Source: Pseudoalteromonas sp. T1lg48
Lineage (GTDB): Bacteria; Pseudomonadota; Gammaproteobacteria; Enterobacterales; Alteromonadaceae
Reading direction: 5' to 3'
DNA: 64,000 bases
NCBI RefSeq assembly: GCF_002964785.1
Contig: NZ_PQCC01000002.1
Location: forward strand, 182,832-246,831
Below, one piece after another: positions 1-8,924 of the stretch (the first letter of the stretch is position 1; each line of letters begins with the position of its first letter). Made by a program: the position numbers and the translations under genes. The notes beneath the pieces were generated by a model that was not told the origin of the DNA, did no database searches, and saw nothing but the letters and a program-made list of their open reading frames with translations.

Positions 1-83
1 TATTTCTACTGTGTTGTTACATGCTTATGTAGAATAACTACACCACACATGTGCCGCCTTGTATAAATCCGCTACAAACGGCT

Positions 84-118
84 GCAGAAACAAACAACAA
101 AGGTCAACAGACCCTAAC
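84..118 (+). repeat. GGTCAACAGACC-type palindromic repeat, partial copy
   Basis: The stretch contains a CAGAAA-rich lead followed by GGTCAACAGACCC. The same lead and core recur just upstream of lptD (29091-29126), and the core recurs inverted between rapA and rluA (26443-26458). GGTC and GACC form an inverted pair around AACA. Only the right arm of the longer element near lptD is recognisable here. It lies 20 bp before the DsrE-like gene. Confidence 0.45.
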
Positions 119-137
119 AATAACTAGGATAAGAACA

Positions 138-662
138 ATGAAATTAACAGGTTTGCTTTTAGCTATTTTTTTATTGAGCCCTTGGGCTTACGCTGAACAA
201 GCAAACCCTGTTATTCAAGACTTTGGTTACTTTTATCAGGTACCAGAGCATGCCACCATCGCTGCGGATACCCGCTTTAAAATCGCCTTCGATGTGGCCC
301 CTGCGGCCAAAGCCGGTGAGCAGAACAACTACATTAACTCCCTGGCCCGCTTTATCAACATGCATGTGGCGCACGGAGTTAAGCCAGAAAACATTGAATT
401 AGCCCTGGTTGTTCACGGCGGCGCCTCGGTCGATGTATTGAGCAATAAATACTACCAAGAGCGTTTTGGGGTGGATAACAAAAATCAGGCCTTGATCAAA
501 CAATTACTGAATAACAATACCCAGGTCTTTGTGTGCGGTCAGTCGGCAACCCATTATAAAATCAGTGCCGAACAGTTGATCCCCGGCGTGCAAATGGCGC
601 TTTCCGCCATGACCGCCCATGCGCAACTGCAGCAGCAAGGCTACACAGTAAATCCATTTTAA
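138..662 (+). CDS. Exported DsrE/DsrF-like family protein
   Basis: A 174-residue protein with an N-terminal signal peptide (MKLTGLLLAIFLLSPWAYA, cleavage expected near residue 19) and a single DsrE/F-like sulfur-relay fold. The fold is suggested by the central ELALVVHGG strand and the later strand VFVCGQS, which carries the only cysteine. The frame is open upstream to position 51, but ATG 138 is chosen because AGGAT sits just before it and the signal peptide begins there. Cytoplasmic DsrE proteins shuttle sulfur through a cysteine; exported relatives of unknown function are common in proteobacteria. It precedes the DUF885 gene by about 100 bp on the same strand, which may or may not mean co-transcription. 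The fold assignment is by family resemblance; the substrate is unknown. Confidence 0.75.
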   Translation: MKLTGLLLAIFLLSPWAYAEQANPVIQDFGYFYQVPEHATIAADTRFKIAFDVAPAAKAGEQNNYINSLARFINMHVAHGVKPENIELALVVHGGASVDVLSNKYYQERFGVDNKNQALIKQLLNNNTQVFVCGQSATHYKISAEQLIPGVQMALSAMTAHAQLQQQGYTVNPF

Positions 663-762
663 GGCTGCCCCCTTTGGCGGCCATCAAACAACAAGATTAT
701 TTTAACTTTCGCGGGGCATCTGCCTTCGCACAACAACAAGTGAAAGGATAGGTAAAATAACT

Positions 763-2604
763 ATGCGCAAGCTAACACTTATCGCCGCAGCCATCAGCGC
801 CACACTGCTGGCCGGTTGTCAAAATACTCAAAACACCAATACTGCGGCCGCAGCGCCGGCACAGGTACAAGAGGTTGCTCAAAGCGAAGTAGAAAAAGCC
901 AATGCTTTTTTTGAAGAGGTCTTTAACCGCAACATCATGCGTAGCCCTACATTCCAAACTTATATGGGTATTAAAAAAGACTATGATAAGTGGGATGACC
1001 AAAGCGAAGAGCGCGCCCTAGAAGACCTGGCTTTGGCCAAGGCAGATCTGGAAATGCTCAAAACCATCGACCGCAGCAAGCTTGATGCCACGACACAGGT
1101 CAGCTACGACCTAATGCAACAGAATCTGGAAGAAAGCATTAATGATTTCCAATGGCGCTACCACACCTACCCGGTGAACCAGATGTATGGTACTCACTCC
1201 ATGGTGGCGGCGTTTTTAATTAACCAGCACAGCATCGCCAATGTAGAAGAAGCAAAGGCGTATATCGCCCGTTTAAATGGCGTGCCTAAATTGTTTGCCC
1301 AGCTTGAAAAAAACCTGGAAACCCGTGCCAGCAAGGGGATCATTGCGCCTAAGTTTGTGTTCCCTCACGTGATTGAAGCAAGCCAAAACATCATTACCGG
1401 CGCGCCGTTTGGTGGCGAGCAGGACTCAACTCTGCTGGCCGACTTTAAACGCAAAATCGACAAGCTAGAGATCGACACAGAGCAAAAACAAGCACTTATC
1501 GATGAGGCCATCGAAGCCCTTAAGGTCTCGGTGAAACCGGCCTACGCCAGCCTTATCGGCTACCTGCAACAGCTTGAAAAGCGTGCCGATGAGCGCGACG
1601 GTGCCTGGAAATTCCCAGACGGTAAAACTTTCTACAACACCATGCTTGAGCGCACCACCACCACAGACCTAACGGCGGATGAAATTCATGCCATCGGCCT
1701 TGCCGAGGTGCAGCGTATCCATGATGAAATGCGTGCGATCAAGGAAAAGGTGGGTTTCGAGGGCGATCTCAAAGCCTTTATGGAATTTATGAAAACCGAC
1801 AAGCAGTTCTACTACCCGGATACCCAAGAAGGTCGCGATGCTTACTTGGCCGAAGCGGTACGCGTAATCGATGATATGAAGAGTCGTTTGGACGAGCTGT
1901 TTATCGTGAAGCCTAAGGCAGATTTGACCGTGAAGGCAGTAGAAGCTTTCCGTGAAAAGTCTGCGGGCAAAGCCTTCTATCAGCAGCCTGCGCCGGATGG
2001 ATCACGCCCGGGCGTTTACTACGCCAACCTGTACGATATGGAAGCCATGCCGACCTATCAGTTGGAAGCCCTGGCGTATCACGAAGGGATCCCAGGTCAC
2101 CATATGCAAATCGCCATTGCCCAAGAGCTTGAAGGCGTACCTAGTTTCCGTAAGTTTGGCCGCTTCACCGCCTACACCGAGGGCTGGGGACTGTACTCTG
2201 AGCTACTGCCAAAAGAAATGGGCCTATACCAAGACCCTTACTCGGACTTCGGTCGCCTGGCCATGGAATTATGGCGCGCCTGTCGCTTGGTTGTTGATAC
2301 CGGCATCCACGCCAAACGTTGGACGCGTCAGCAAGGCATCGACTTCTACGTAAACAACACACCGAATGCCACCTCGGATGCGGTGAAAATGGTTGAGCGT
2401 CATATCGTAATGCCATCACAAGCCACAGCCTACAAGGTCGGCATGCTCAAGATCGTTGAGCTGCGTGAGCAAGCGAAAAAGGCTCTGGGTGACAAGTTCG
2501 ATATTCGTCAATTCCACGACGTGGTATTGAAAAACGGCCCGGTACCGTTAAACCTGCTTGAAGAAATGGTGGCCGAATGGGTTGCTAAGAAGCAAGCCGC
2601 CTAA
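763..2604 (+). CDS. DUF885 family lipoprotein, putative metallopeptidase
   Basis: A 613-residue protein with a lipoprotein signal peptide ending in the lipobox LAGC (Cys near residue 19), followed by a Gln/Ala/Asn-rich linker and a long helical DUF885 domain. The motif HEGIPGHHMQ near residue 447 is the zinc-binding HExxxGHH-type signature of this family, and TEGWGLY about 25 residues later is the other conserved block. The family is described as predicted metal-dependent peptidases or hydrolases, with few members characterised. The protein is expected to be anchored in the envelope. It ends at a strong hairpin terminator shared with the convergent PepSY gene. The length is normal for the family and no defect is seen. 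Confidence 0.88.
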   Translation: MRKLTLIAAAISATLLAGCQNTQNTNTAAAAPAQVQEVAQSEVEKANAFFEEVFNRNIMRSPTFQTYMGIKKDYDKWDDQSEERALEDLALAKADLEMLKTIDRSKLDATTQVSYDLMQQNLEESINDFQWRYHTYPVNQMYGTHSMVAAFLINQHSIANVEEAKAYIARLNGVPKLFAQLEKNLETRASKGIIAPKFVFPHVIEASQNIITGAPFGGEQDSTLLADFKRKIDKLEIDTEQKQALIDEAIEALKVSVKPAYASLIGYLQQLEKRADERDGAWKFPDGKTFYNTMLERTTTTDLTADEIHAIGLAEVQRIHDEMRAIKEKVGFEGDLKAFMEFMKTDKQFYYPDTQEGRDAYLAEAVRVIDDMKSRLDELFIVKPKADLTVKAVEAFREKSAGKAFYQQPAPDGSRPGVYYANLYDMEAMPTYQLEALAYHEGIPGHHMQIAIAQELEGVPSFRKFGRFTAYTEGWGLYSELLPKEMGLYQDPYSDFGRLAMELWRACRLVVDTGIHAKRWTRQQGIDFYVNNTPNATSDAVKMVERHIVMPSQATAYKVGMLKIVELREQAKKALGDKFDIRQFHDVVLKNGPVPLNLLEEMVAEWVAKKQAA

Positions 2605-2629
2605 TCTTACCATTGAGATTGGAATGAAC

Positions 2630-2656
2630 AACGCCGGTTACTGACCGGCGTTTTTT
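2630..2656. terminator. Bidirectional terminator
   Basis: A perfect 9-bp stem AACGCCGGT / ACCGGCGTT encloses the loop TACTG and is followed by a T-run. It lies between the convergent DUF885 and PepSY genes. The T-run serves the + strand gene best and overlaps the stop of the minus strand gene. Confidence 0.85.
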
Positions 2657-3710
2657 ATTTTCGGCCCCGCCACATCACCAGCCCGGAAACCACAAAGAAT
2701 ACCGGTAATAGGCTCAGCAACAACCAGAGCACCTGCACTAGGGGCCCGGCAAAATCACCGATATGAAACTTGTATTTAAAATTCCATACCTGAGTCGGCA
2801 GATTGGCGGCGGCGCCATCGAAACTATTAATCACTTGCGCGCTGTAAGGATTCACCCAGACCCAGGAATAGGCATGGCTTTCACCAGGCTGTTTGAGACG
2901 CAGCGCCAAAGGCTTTTCCGGGCTTTTGGGGAAATAAATGCGAAACAAGGCAGCTTCCGGAAACACGGCCAGGCCCTTTTTAAATGCCTCTTGGAAGTGC
3001 GTTTGCGCCATGGGGGTAATGTCATCAACCCGAGGGCGAGATTCAACCTGCCCCGGCAGCACGGCGTTGACCACGGCCTGTGTCGGCGCCTGCCAATTAA
3101 AGGCAATGCCGGAGAAGGCAATAAGAACCAAGGGCAAGCAGGTATACACGCCGAGCACATGATGCACCTGGCGGTTAATGACCCGGGCCTTGGCGCGTCG
3201 ATTTATCTTTAGCCGTTTTAGTCGCTGCTTGGGTTTAACCCAGAGGTAAAAGCCGACCAAGAGCACCAGCATAAAGCCCAGCGCCATGGTCGACACCCAA
3301 TTACGCAGCGGCATCTTGCCCTTATCATCGCGCCATAATAACCAGCGGTGCAAACCCATGGTAAAGCCGTACAAGGTGTCGTAATAATCGTAGCGATACA
3401 GTACCTCACCCGTGCCTGGCTCCAGGCTCGCATAACTGCCATCGGCCAGCCGTGCCTGCCAGGCCCAGCGGCTATCTTCCTCTATGCTGATAAACTCTAT
3501 CTTCTGCCCGCTCTGCTCCTGTACTTTTTGATACAGGGTATCCAGATCCAAGGGCGCCTCAGAGGTGGCGCGCTGCCACAGCTCGGGATTCACCGCCAGT
3601 TGGATATCCTTGGCATAGATCAAAAGCGCCCCGGTGAGTGACAAGAGCACTAAAAAAGCGCTGCTCACCAGCGCCAGGGTCAAATGAATTTTTCGTGCTA
3701 CGCGTTTCAA
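2655..3710 (-). CDS. PepSY-associated TM helix (PiuB-like) membrane protein
   Basis: A 351-residue inner-membrane protein. An N-terminal helix (about residues 11-32), a PepSY-type periplasmic segment, a helix around residues 139-160, another around 188-206 and a C-terminal helix (about 325-348) give the usual PepSY_TM layout with four membrane segments. Related proteins (PiuB, FsqB) act with siderophore uptake, often as reductases or helpers, but the role of this one is not proven. The start is TTG, preceded by GGAA at suitable spacing; the ATG slightly upstream is in another frame. A 23-bp perfect palindrome matching a Fur box lies 35 bp upstream, so repression by iron-loaded Fur is likely. 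The esterase gene upstream on the same strand may also relate to iron. Confidence 0.85.
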   Translation of the reverse strand: MKRVARKIHLTLALVSSAFLVLLSLTGALLIYAKDIQLAVNPELWQRATSEAPLDLDTLYQKVQEQSGQKIEFISIEEDSRWAWQARLADGSYASLEPGTGEVLYRYDYYDTLYGFTMGLHRWLLWRDDKGKMPLRNWVSTMALGFMLVLLVGFYLWVKPKQRLKRLKINRRAKARVINRQVHHVLGVYTCLPLVLIAFSGIAFNWQAPTQAVVNAVLPGQVESRPRVDDITPMAQTHFQEAFKKGLAVFPEAALFRIYFPKSPEKPLALRLKQPGESHAYSWVWVNPYSAQVINSFDGAAANLPTQVWNFKYKFHIGDFAGPLVQVLWLLLSLLPVFFVVSGLVMWRGRK

Positions 3711-3744
3711 ACTGCAATTCCATTAGCTAACAACCTAGTTATTC

Positions 3745-3767
3745 TAAATGATAACTAGTATCATTTA
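3745..3767 (-). promoter_or_regulatory. Fur box candidate
   Basis: TAAATGATA-ACTAG-TATCATTTA is a palindrome of 9-bp arms around 5 bp. Its core (3749-3763) differs from the 7-1-7 Fur consensus TGATAAT-N-ATTATCA at two specified positions. It lies 35 bp before the TTG start of the PepSY membrane protein and is the only gene start it can serve, because the next gene upstream ends toward it. Confidence 0.7.
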
Positions 3768-3905
3768 AATATTTTGTTTTTCTTCGGTGTTGCAGTGGGG
3801 GGAAAGCCAAGAGCATGCTCTCCCCATGGCAAGTTTTAGGGCTTGTGTTTAACCTAAGCGAACCTTAGTGTATATCCAGGCGCGACAGAGCATTACATGC
3901 AAGTA

Positions 3906-5090
3906 CTAGTCAGAACCTTGTGCTTGCTGGCGGATTTCCTTGCAGTGCGCTTTATACGTTTGATAATTAGCGGATTCTGAGCCGCTATAACGCACGCTCA
4001 TTTCACAGTGGGAAAGCGCTTTGTCTAATTGCCCATCGGCCTTATAAATCTGTGCCAAACCATCGTGTACCCTGTCGGATGAAGGATTTAAATTAACAAG
4101 GTAGTTTAATATCTCGATGCCTTTACTCAAATCACCATTCGACCACATATGATACATACCGGCATTAGATAATCTCCCCAAAGTCGGGTTGATTTTGATG
4201 CCAACTTCCTCCGATAACTCTTGGTAATGCTGATTGATTGCCGTCAGTCCTTGCTTAACTATTGCCGTGGGTAAAGGGTACTTTCGATACAAGGAACGCA
4301 ATGCGTAAAAGGTTCCGATAACCACGGTAGACGCGTGATATTCCTCCTCCATGTGTTTAGAGACAAACCTAAATTTTTCAGGGGCGTTGTGCTCAATAAA
4401 TGTCACTAAATCCATGTAGCCATCGCGCATTGCTATGGAGTTATCATAGGGGTCATCCAGGCCCTCGTTACCCATATTCATATACAAAAAGTTATGGTAT
4501 TGCGTTTTAGATGTTAGCAGTGCTTTCACAGATTTAACCGTTGTTTGCTTGTCCCAATACAAGGAAGGGCTGAAAGCAAAATAGGCGTTAAAAAGATCCG
4601 GCTTGGCTTGCATAGCATGAAGCGTAAACAATCCGCCAAAGGAATGCCCAGCTAAAATTTGAAAACCGTTGGTTTGATAACCCTTATCAATACGAGGGAT
4701 CAGTTCCTGTTCAATAAACTGTAAGAACTTATCGGCGCCGCCGGTACCGGGATGGCTTTCGATACCCGTTGGGGTGAGATCCCGTATTCTTTGTTTATGT
4801 TCAACACCGACGAGAATAAATTCGGGTGTTAAGCCCCCCCCTGACAGTGCGTCTGACACATTAAAAAAGTGCTGCACATAAGCGTCGCCATCGAGAAGGT
4901 AAATTACCGGGTAGGTGTGTTTTGAGCCTTCTTTGTATGTCGTTGGCAGTTTGACGAAAAAGTTTCGATCAACGCCATAGATGCTCGATTTAATGCTGTG
5001 CTTGGTAATGCCCGTGTCGGCAGACCAAGCCTTACCAGCACACAAGACAAATAAAAAAGTTGAGATAACGAAAAGACTTGTACGGCGCAT
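3906..5090 (-). CDS. Exported alpha/beta-hydrolase esterase (IroE/Fes-like, COG2819) with TPR tail
   Basis: A 394-residue protein with a signal peptide (about residues 1-23, ending AWSA). The esterase D/IroE-like alpha/beta-hydrolase domain shows the oxyanion region VIYLLDGDAYV and the nucleophile elbow GHSFGG near residue 148. After about residue 300 the sequence turns into TPR-like helices (LNPSSDRVHDGLAQIYKADG). The closest described families cleave siderophore trilactones or other esters in the periplasm. With the Fur-box-controlled PepSY gene downstream, an iron-related substrate is a reasonable guess but not shown. The start is preceded by GAGGG. It could equally be a general carboxylesterase. 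Confidence 0.8.
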   Translation of the reverse strand: MRRTSLFVISTFLFVLCAGKAWSADTGITKHSIKSSIYGVDRNFFVKLPTTYKEGSKHTYPVIYLLDGDAYVQHFFNVSDALSGGGLTPEFILVGVEHKQRIRDLTPTGIESHPGTGGADKFLQFIEQELIPRIDKGYQTNGFQILAGHSFGGLFTLHAMQAKPDLFNAYFAFSPSLYWDKQTTVKSVKALLTSKTQYHNFLYMNMGNEGLDDPYDNSIAMRDGYMDLVTFIEHNAPEKFRFVSKHMEEEYHASTVVIGTFYALRSLYRKYPLPTAIVKQGLTAINQHYQELSEEVGIKINPTLGRLSNAGMYHMWSNGDLSKGIEILNYLVNLNPSSDRVHDGLAQIYKADGQLDKALSHCEMSVRYSGSESANYQTYKAHCKEIRQQAQGSD

Positions 5091-5450
5091 AATTTAATTC
5101 CCTCTGTTATTAATTTAGTCCGTTTGCTTTGTACAGTATCCGAGCGACCAGTAAAAAGAAATCTATTTTGTTCAAGACGTTAAGTTATTGCCGGAGCACC
5201 GGCTTCGGTTTTACCTTGTTGATTTGTCGCGGTGGCGACTTTGAGGAAATAGAGATAATGGCGCTCACAATTCATCAATGAAGCTGGGTTCCTGTTCGTG
5301 ACGAAGTTACGGTATCCCCGTTCCTCACAGAGCTCGTCACCTTCAAGCGGCGAGAGTGAAACTATTCACTCTCTTTTTTCCGCTTTCAGCCATGCCTCCA
5401 CCTTCGAGCATTGCGAAGCGGTGCTTCGGTCACTCGTCGCCCAGACCCCA
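5091..5450. other. 360-bp gap without a supported gene
   Basis: This lies between the start of the esterase gene and the 3' end of the SIMPL-domain gene, so the esterase promoter must be in it. It also holds several small inverted repeats: GTCGC/GCGAC near 5226-5240, a strong + strand terminator hairpin at 5352-5379 and CGAAGC/GCTTCG near 5414-5428. A 72-codon open frame on the + strand (5298-5516) runs straight through the terminator and resembles nothing known, so it is not called. A small RNA ending at 5379 is possible. Confidence 0.4.
5352..5379 (+). terminator. Orphan + strand terminator
   Basis: A perfect 9-bp stem GAGAGTGAA / TTCACTCTC with the loop ACTA is followed by six T. AGCGG and CCGCT flank it as an outer arm pair. 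No protein gene on the + strand leads into it; the orientation is wrong for both flanking minus strand genes. Confidence 0.6.
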
Positions 5451-6168
5451 TTAGTCCACCAAATAATACTCGACTGTACTCACCACCCTTACCTTCTTCA
5501 GGTGCGGCGAGCTTGAATCTCGATCGCTGATACTAAACTGCCCTTGGCGCGCCGATTTAATTTTGCCGAGCGTCGAGTCCGAGTCGCGGGCAAATTTAAG
5601 CGCCACTTCGCGGGCGTTGCGGGTAGCCTGCTCTATCATCTGCGGCTTTATATCGTTTAGGCCGGTAAACAGGTATTCGATACGATTGGTATAGCGATCA
5701 CCGCCAATTGCGATACCCTGCTTAGCCAGTTCGCTGATCTGACTACTGGCATGACGCCACCTGATTAGGGCTTTGGCTATACACAGACATATTGGCACTT
5801 ACCAGATAGCGCAGGCCGACTTGCTCCGGGCCATATTGCTGCGCCTTTTTATCGATTACGGTCACCTGGCCGAAGGAGATTTCCTCATCACTAAAGCCAT
5901 GCAGCTTTAAAAACGCCACCACCGCGTCTTGTTTTTGCTCCACCGCGGCGGTGACCTGCTCAAGCTGATCACCGGCCTCGGTAAAAACAATGGGCCAAAT
6001 GGCAGTGTCCGCCTGCACCTGCTGCTCTGCTAATCCCTTCACCACCACGGTGCGGTCCATGGCCTTAAACGCGACGATGGCATTACCGAGTAAAATGCCA
6101 ATAGAGGCAAGCCCCAAGGCCAGGAGAAAAGCGGGTAAAATATTGATGTGCGTTATACTTTTGTGCAT
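5451..6168 (-). pseudogene. SIMPL-domain (DUF541, YggE-like) protein, single-base frameshift
   Basis: Two overlapping reading frames together make one SIMPL-domain protein of about 238 residues. The first (5743-6168) has an N-terminal membrane anchor (about residues 11-30) and TVVVKGLAEQQVQAD, the typical domain start. The second (5451-5798) carries ISELAKQGIAIGGDRYTNR and the C-terminal half, ending VEYYLVD. The frame changes near 5750-5762; removing one G from GGTGGCG on the coding strand joins QV to RHASSQISEL. The total length of 718 bases is one more than a multiple of three. The family (E. coli YggE) is linked to oxidative stress in the envelope, but its biochemistry is poorly known. 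It is divergent from pat. It may be a true pseudogene or a sequence error. Confidence 0.8.
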
Positions 6169-6236
6169 TGAAGCTTCCTTTTTGCAGCAAGTATGAGACT
6201 ATATTTTGGTATCCAATGTACCAAAAAGAGTAAGCT

Positions 6237-8924
6237 ATGAGCGTAAAACGCATTAGTCAGTTCTTCAACCCTAAATCCATAGCTGTTGTCGGCGCCTCGA
6301 ACAATCCCATGCGCCCTGGCTACATTGTGATGCGCAACCTGCTTCAGGGCGGCTTTAACGGCCCCATTATGCCGGTCACCCCAAAATATGACGCGGTACA
6401 CGGGGTGCTGGCCTACGCCGATATCGCAGCGCTACCGCAAACACCGGACATTGCCATTATCTGTACCAACAAGGCCACCCTGTTGCCGCTGATCAGCGAT
6501 CTTGCCAAACAAGGCTGTCGCAACGTTATCGTGGTCGCGGCCGGCCTCAGCGAAGAGCAAAAAATCGAGTTACAACAGCATTGTAAAACCCTGCAAGTGA
6601 ATTTAATGGGGCCCAATTGTTTGGGTCTGATGATCCCCCATCTCGGCGTTAATGCCAGTTTCTCCCATACCGTAACCCGGCCCGGTAAGGTTGCCTTTAT
6701 TTCTCAGTCGGCGGCGGTGTGCTCAACCATTTTGGACTGGGCGCAGCATAAGGACATCGGCTTTTCTTATTTTATCTCCGTGGGCGACTGTCTGGATATC
6801 GACTTTGGTGAGCTGTTAGATTTTCTTGGCCGCGACGCCCGAACCAAAGCGGTGCTCTTATACATAGATAACCTAAAAGATATTCGTGGCTTTATTTCCG
6901 CAGCCCGAGCCGCCGCCTTCAGTAAACCTGTGATCGTCATTAAAACAGGACGTACCGACGCCGGTGCCCAGGCCGCCTTGGCACACACCGGCGGCGCCAG
7001 CGGCTGCGATGCGGTGTACGATGCGCTTATTCAGCGTGCTGGTATGCTTAGGGTAAATGATTTACGCGAGTTGTTTGCCGCCACACAAACGCTGGCGCTG
7101 CACCCAAAATTGCTCAAAGTGGAACCCCTGTGCATTCTTACCAATGGCGGTGGTCCGGCGGTGATGGCCGTCGACAGCCTGGTACAAAGCTCGGGCAAAC
7201 TCTGTGAGCTTAGCGAGGCCACGTTGCAGGCGTTAAACGAGGTGATCCCCCAGGCCGACAGCACCCATAATCCGGTGGATATTTTCGGTGACTCAGACCC
7301 AATGCGTTATCAACGGGCGCTGAAAATACTGCTTGAGGCCAAGGAAGTGGAAAATCTGCTGATCATTCACACCCCGTCGGCCTTGGCGCCGAGTGCCGAC
7401 TATGCCCGCATCATAGTGGACACTCTGGCGCAAATCGACGCCCGCAAGCGTCCCTTTGTGATGACCAACTTTATGGGTGAAGACGCCGCCTATGAGGCCA
7501 GGCGCATTTGCGCCCAGGGCGGCATCCCCACCTATCGCACCCCGGAGGGCGCGGTCGGTGCCTATATGCATTTAATTAATTACCGCCGTAACCAAAAACA
7601 CCTGACGCAAACCCCTGAGTCCATCGTCGATGAACTGGATATCCAGGTCGAAGCGGCGCAGGCGGCAATCAGCGCCCATCTGGATCGCAACGAGCACTAC
7701 CTGAGCACTCATCAGGCGGCGCCGCTGTTGGCCTATTACGGCATAGATACGGTGACCACATATATCGCCACCACCCCGAGTGAAGCGGCGGAAGTCGCCG
7801 CCGAATGCGGCTTCCCCGTAGTGCTCAAGCTGATCAGCCCGGATATCGCCAGTAAATCCGAGGTTGGCGGCGTGGTGCTTAACCTCAGCGACGAACAAGA
7901 GGTCGAGCAAGCGGCGTTTGCCATTTTGCTGCGTATAAACCAGGTGTACCCCGAAGCCCGCATCGATGGCTTTGCCATTCAGCCCATGGCACCCCGTGCC
8001 GGGGCCCACGAACTGCGCATCGCCATAAAAACCGATCCGCAGTTTGGCCCGGTGATTTTACTCGGTGAGGCCGGCAGTGCCCTGGATTATTCTCAGGCTG
8101 CGGTGGCCTTGCCGCCGCTGAATATGAATCTGGCCAAGTATCTAATTGCCAATGCTCAGGATAAGGGGGTGCTCAAAGAGCGCACCTTACCGGAGAAGGT
8201 CGACAAGTATCGCTTATGTGCCCTGCTCACCCGGGTTTCGCAGTTAATAGTCGATCAACCCGACATCCACAGCCTGGAGCTCAATCCCCTGCTGGCCACC
8301 CAGGGACAGTTTTTAGTGCTCGATGCCAGCATAGGGATCAGCCGCTACCAACGTCTGGCCCATCGTAAGCGCCTGGCCATTCGCCCCTACCCTAAAGAAC
8401 TGGAGCGCTGGGTGACGCTAAAAGATGGCTCTAGCGCCTTATTGCGCCCCATCCGCCCGGAAGATGAGCAGGCTCACCGTCGCTTCGACGAGTCGCTGAG
8501 TAAGGAAGACAGATACCGGCGCTTTTTCGGCGAAATGCCGCACTTTAGCCATGAGCAATTGGCAAAGATGACGCAGATAGACTATGACAGAGAAATGGCC
8601 TTTATTGTCACCCGTAAACAGGGCGCGGAAGATGTCACCCTGGGGGTCTCCCGGGTGTTGATGGACCCGGATAACCTGGTCGGAGAATTTGCCATCGTGG
8701 TCAGCTCTCAATCACAGGGGCTGGGGCTTGGACGCATTCTTCTTGGTGCCGCCATCGATTATTGTCAGCAACAGGGCGTCGGCAGCATTGAGGGTATGAC
8801 GCTGTGGGAGAACTCAGGCATGATAGAACTGGCGCGTAAGTTAGGGTTTACTATCGCCCGTGACTTTGAAGAAGGAACCATTCATATGCGTCGTGTACTC
8901 AATGAAAGAACACAAGATGACTGA
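6237..8924 (+). CDS. pat: Pat/YfiQ-type protein lysine acetyltransferase (NDP-forming acyl-CoA synthetase + GNAT)
   Basis: An 895-residue, three-part protein. A CoA-binding Rossmann domain opens with SIAVVGASNNPMRPGY. Succinyl-CoA synthetase-like and ATP-grasp regions follow, with GFPVVLKLISPDIASKSEVGG near residue 530 as the ATP-grasp start. A C-terminal GNAT domain (about 720-890) contains the acetyl-CoA-binding segment SQGLGLGRILL. Pat (PatZ, YfiQ) acetylates lysines, classically inactivating acetyl-CoA synthetase. In Pat the synthetase part is usually catalytically dead and has a regulatory role; this copy still shows an HTGG segment near residue 250 where ADP-forming synthetases carry their phosphorylated His. 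The gene overlaps the K+ channel gene slightly, so the two are probably co-transcribed. Confidence 0.92.
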   Translation: MSVKRISQFFNPKSIAVVGASNNPMRPGYIVMRNLLQGGFNGPIMPVTPKYDAVHGVLAYADIAALPQTPDIAIICTNKATLLPLISDLAKQGCRNVIVVAAGLSEEQKIELQQHCKTLQVNLMGPNCLGLMIPHLGVNASFSHTVTRPGKVAFISQSAAVCSTILDWAQHKDIGFSYFISVGDCLDIDFGELLDFLGRDARTKAVLLYIDNLKDIRGFISAARAAAFSKPVIVIKTGRTDAGAQAALAHTGGASGCDAVYDALIQRAGMLRVNDLRELFAATQTLALHPKLLKVEPLCILTNGGGPAVMAVDSLVQSSGKLCELSEATLQALNEVIPQADSTHNPVDIFGDSDPMRYQRALKILLEAKEVENLLIIHTPSALAPSADYARIIVDTLAQIDARKRPFVMTNFMGEDAAYEARRICAQGGIPTYRTPEGAVGAYMHLINYRRNQKHLTQTPESIVDELDIQVEAAQAAISAHLDRNEHYLSTHQAAPLLAYYGIDTVTTYIATTPSEAAEVAAECGFPVVLKLISPDIASKSEVGGVVLNLSDEQEVEQAAFAILLRINQVYPEARIDGFAIQPMAPRAGAHELRIAIKTDPQFGPVILLGEAGSALDYSQAAVALPPLNMNLAKYLIANAQDKGVLKERTLPEKVDKYRLCALLTRVSQLIVDQPDIHSLELNPLLATQGQFLVLDASIGISRYQRLAHRKRLAIRPYPKELERWVTLKDGSSALLRPIRPEDEQAHRRFDESLSKEDRYRRFFGEMPHFSHEQLAKMTQIDYDREMAFIVTRKQGAEDVTLGVSRVLMDPDNLVGEFAIVVSSQSQGLGLGRILLGAAIDYCQQQGVGSIEGMTLWENSGMIELARKLGFTIARDFEEGTIHMRRVLNERTQDD

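Noticed and set aside
2763-3212. 149-codon + strand frame
   Set aside because: Antisense shadow of the PepSY membrane protein gene.
5298-5516. 72-codon + strand frame
   Set aside because: It crosses a strong terminator and then runs antisense into the SIMPL gene; composition is Ser-rich without a family match.
7572-8009. 145-codon minus strand frame
   Set aside because: Shadow frame within pat, no ribosome site and no domain.
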